64,000 nt of DNA, from NCBI GenBank assembly GCA_964036155.1, contig OZ038422.1, positions 84,839,201 to 84,903,200 on the forward strand, in the 5' to 3' direction. The notes beneath the pieces were generated by a model. It was not told the origin of the DNA, did not search any database, and worked only from the letters and a program-made list of their open reading frames with translations. Within the stretch, counting starts at the first letter, position 1; the number at the start of each line of letters is the position of its first letter. Source of the DNA: Diploscapter coronatus (lineage: Eukaryota; Nematoda; Chromadorea; Rhabditida; Rhabditidae). The position numbers and the translations under genes were made by a program. Below are positions 62,781 through 64,000 of this stretch, one piece after another.

Positions 62781-63514
62781 TTAATAACGCTCCGTCTTCT
62801 CCGAAAAATTCGTAAGCGAAAAGTCGACCCTCACTTTGTAACCATCGATAACAGCATTTACCATGGCGGGAAGTGCCTGAAATGTTTCTTTCCAAATCTC
62901 AGCCTCGCCCCTAGAAATTTGTAACCCCACACACTTACCAATTGAGCGTCCTCGACGTCCCGAAAATAGACGAACCCGAAACCGCGACTGCGATTCGAAA
63001 ACCGATCACGGATAATTTGAACCTAGAAAGTCGGCTTTAAACATTTTTAGCCCCCGCTCCCCTCACCTGTTCAACTCGGCCGAACTCGGAAAAGATCGAG
63101 TTTAGATCTCGCTCATTTGTAGAGGGATTCATTCCAAACACTCCGAGGCATCTGAAATTAGCATATTCATATATGCCAGTCGCTTTTCATCAGCTATCTC
63201 TCAACATGCGAATAGAGATTTAGCTTTTATTATCTTACTACACATACACGCTCGGCTTAGTTACTCTTGACTGAATATTCGCAGGGATAGCGCTAAAGAA
63301 AAAGAAGGAGAAAATGATAAAGGCGAAAAATCTGCTCCATTGACAAATCCTCTCTTTAGAATTAGCTATAGGGCAGATTTTGCGATCTTTATCGGAAAAG
63401 TGAACACGAAGGAAGAGAGTTACGGTAACTTACCGACTGGGCGGGGCGGTTCTTGTTGAAGACGCGTAGGTCGAAGGTCGACGTCTCAACGGCGAAGTAC
63501 GCCTGGGGGACCTC
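62781..63514 (-). CDS. Tra2-like SR splicing factor (RRM protein), 5' end unresolved
   Basis: Four exons joined in phase: 63434-63514, 63067-63151, 62939-63022, 62781-62876. The first has an Arg/Ser-rich stretch (RRSPRRTSPLRRRPSTYASS); then one RRM: CLGVFGMNPSTNERDLNSIF (the Tra2-type CLGVFG start with RNP2), VQIIRDRFSNRSRGFGFVYF (RNP1 RGFGFVYF), and IDGYKVRVDFSLT. Tra2 proteins bind GAA-rich exonic enhancers. The protein stops 9 residues after the RRM, so it lacks the C-terminal RS domain of typical Tra2. Exon 63434-63514 needs an upstream phase-2 exon; a possible first exon with ATG at 63970 (MSEKSEKS) does not join directly in phase, so more 5' exons remain to be placed between 63515 and the window end or beyond. 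Confidence 0.8.
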
Positions 63515-64000
63515 CTAAATTTCTCATTCTATAATTTGTTGATTTCACTCGAATTTCCAATAAAAGAGACGAAGCTAAAAGTTTTGGTGGGAAAAACGCC
63601 ACGCCCCTTTTTATCGAAATTCAAGTGAAAAGGGTTAATTTTTAATGGTGGGACTTTTCAAACGACGACGTCAAGAAAGTTTGTGGATGATTATAAAGAA
63701 CGGTCAATCGAATAGAAGAAAGGCCACTGATCAACTCTGTTAGTAGAAATTTGATAAAATCCCGACTTTTCACCGTGAAGACCAGTTTTTTCTAGTGAAG
63801 ATATAGTTGATGAGGTCAGCAAAAATCGAAAAAATCGGAATCTTTTTCTGAAACTTTTCCAAACGGCACTCTGATTCATCAACCGACACCGGAATTGGGC
63901 ATATGGATTTCGACCTCACCTAATCATCCATTTCAGTTCATTCACGACTTTTCTCTGATTTTTCTGACATTTTGCCTTTTTTGAAATTGCCACCGCCGCA

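Overview
The window is nuclear DNA of a free-living-type (rhabditid/chromadorean) nematode. Evidence: dense intron-rich genes with short introns ending in TTTCAG, GT-AG splicing throughout, consensus 3' splice sites standing 0-25 nt upstream of most start codons (the mark of spliced-leader trans-splicing), AATAAA poly(A) signals, and proteins of nematode type (an MBLAC1/SWIP-10 homologue, a nematode-style globin, an ET/Ly6-like small protein). It is not bacterial: there are no operons of uninterrupted ORFs, and nearly all coding sequence is split into exons of 50-250 nt. I built exon models by hand, joining exons only where splice sites and codon phase agree; for 14 genes the summed exon length is an exact multiple of three with one open frame.

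Layout: 1-524 end of a Cys-loop ion-channel gene (+); 2266-11981 PNUTS/PPP1R10 (+, 24 coding exons); 13171-18395 secreted MBLAC1/SWIP-10-like metallo-beta-lactamase-fold protein (-); 19354-22323 SLC17-type MFS transporter (-); 24032-27971 globin with a long C-terminal tail (+); 28979-30842 HSD17B8/FabG-like reductase (-); 31128-31598 a small secreted Ly6-like protein (+); 32073-39783 ATP-citrate lyase (-); 39784-44396 gene-poor; 44397-44661 a 69-aa protein of unknown function (+); 44703-46941 UDP-glucose pyrophosphorylase (-); 47254-50872 DHX33-like DEAH helicase (-); 51228-52412 ribosomal protein L30 (+); 53207-54478 uridine-cytidine kinase (+); 55223-56462 Erv1/ALR sulfhydryl oxidase (+); 56917-59733 protein disulfide isomerase P5/PDIA6 (-); 60344-62415 ribosomal protein S5 (+); 62781-63514 onward, a Tra2-like SR protein (-), whose 5' end is unresolved.

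The genes are mostly housekeeping. Loose functional themes are acetyl-CoA/fatty-acid metabolism (ATP-citrate lyase near the HSD17B8-like reductase), thiol oxidation (ALR and PDI P5 are convergent neighbours), UTP/UDP-sugar metabolism (UGP2 and uridine kinase) and ribosome production (L30, S5, DHX33). DHX33-UGP2 are 312 bp apart on one strand and look operon-like; several convergent pairs have nearly abutting poly(A) signals.

The most unusual layer is non-coding. Introns and spacers carry at least a dozen families of 100-360 bp fold-back (terminal-inverted-repeat) elements, many in two or three copies. Several different families share an internal CACTATTTCG core. One element in the ALR gene combines long inverted repeats with tandem 21-bp units. 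Many introns also consist of private, degenerate 20-28 nt repeats, and short words (GATATATGAAATC, GATTACTGTAATC) recur in many introns. I found no rRNA, CRISPR or convincing tRNA gene.
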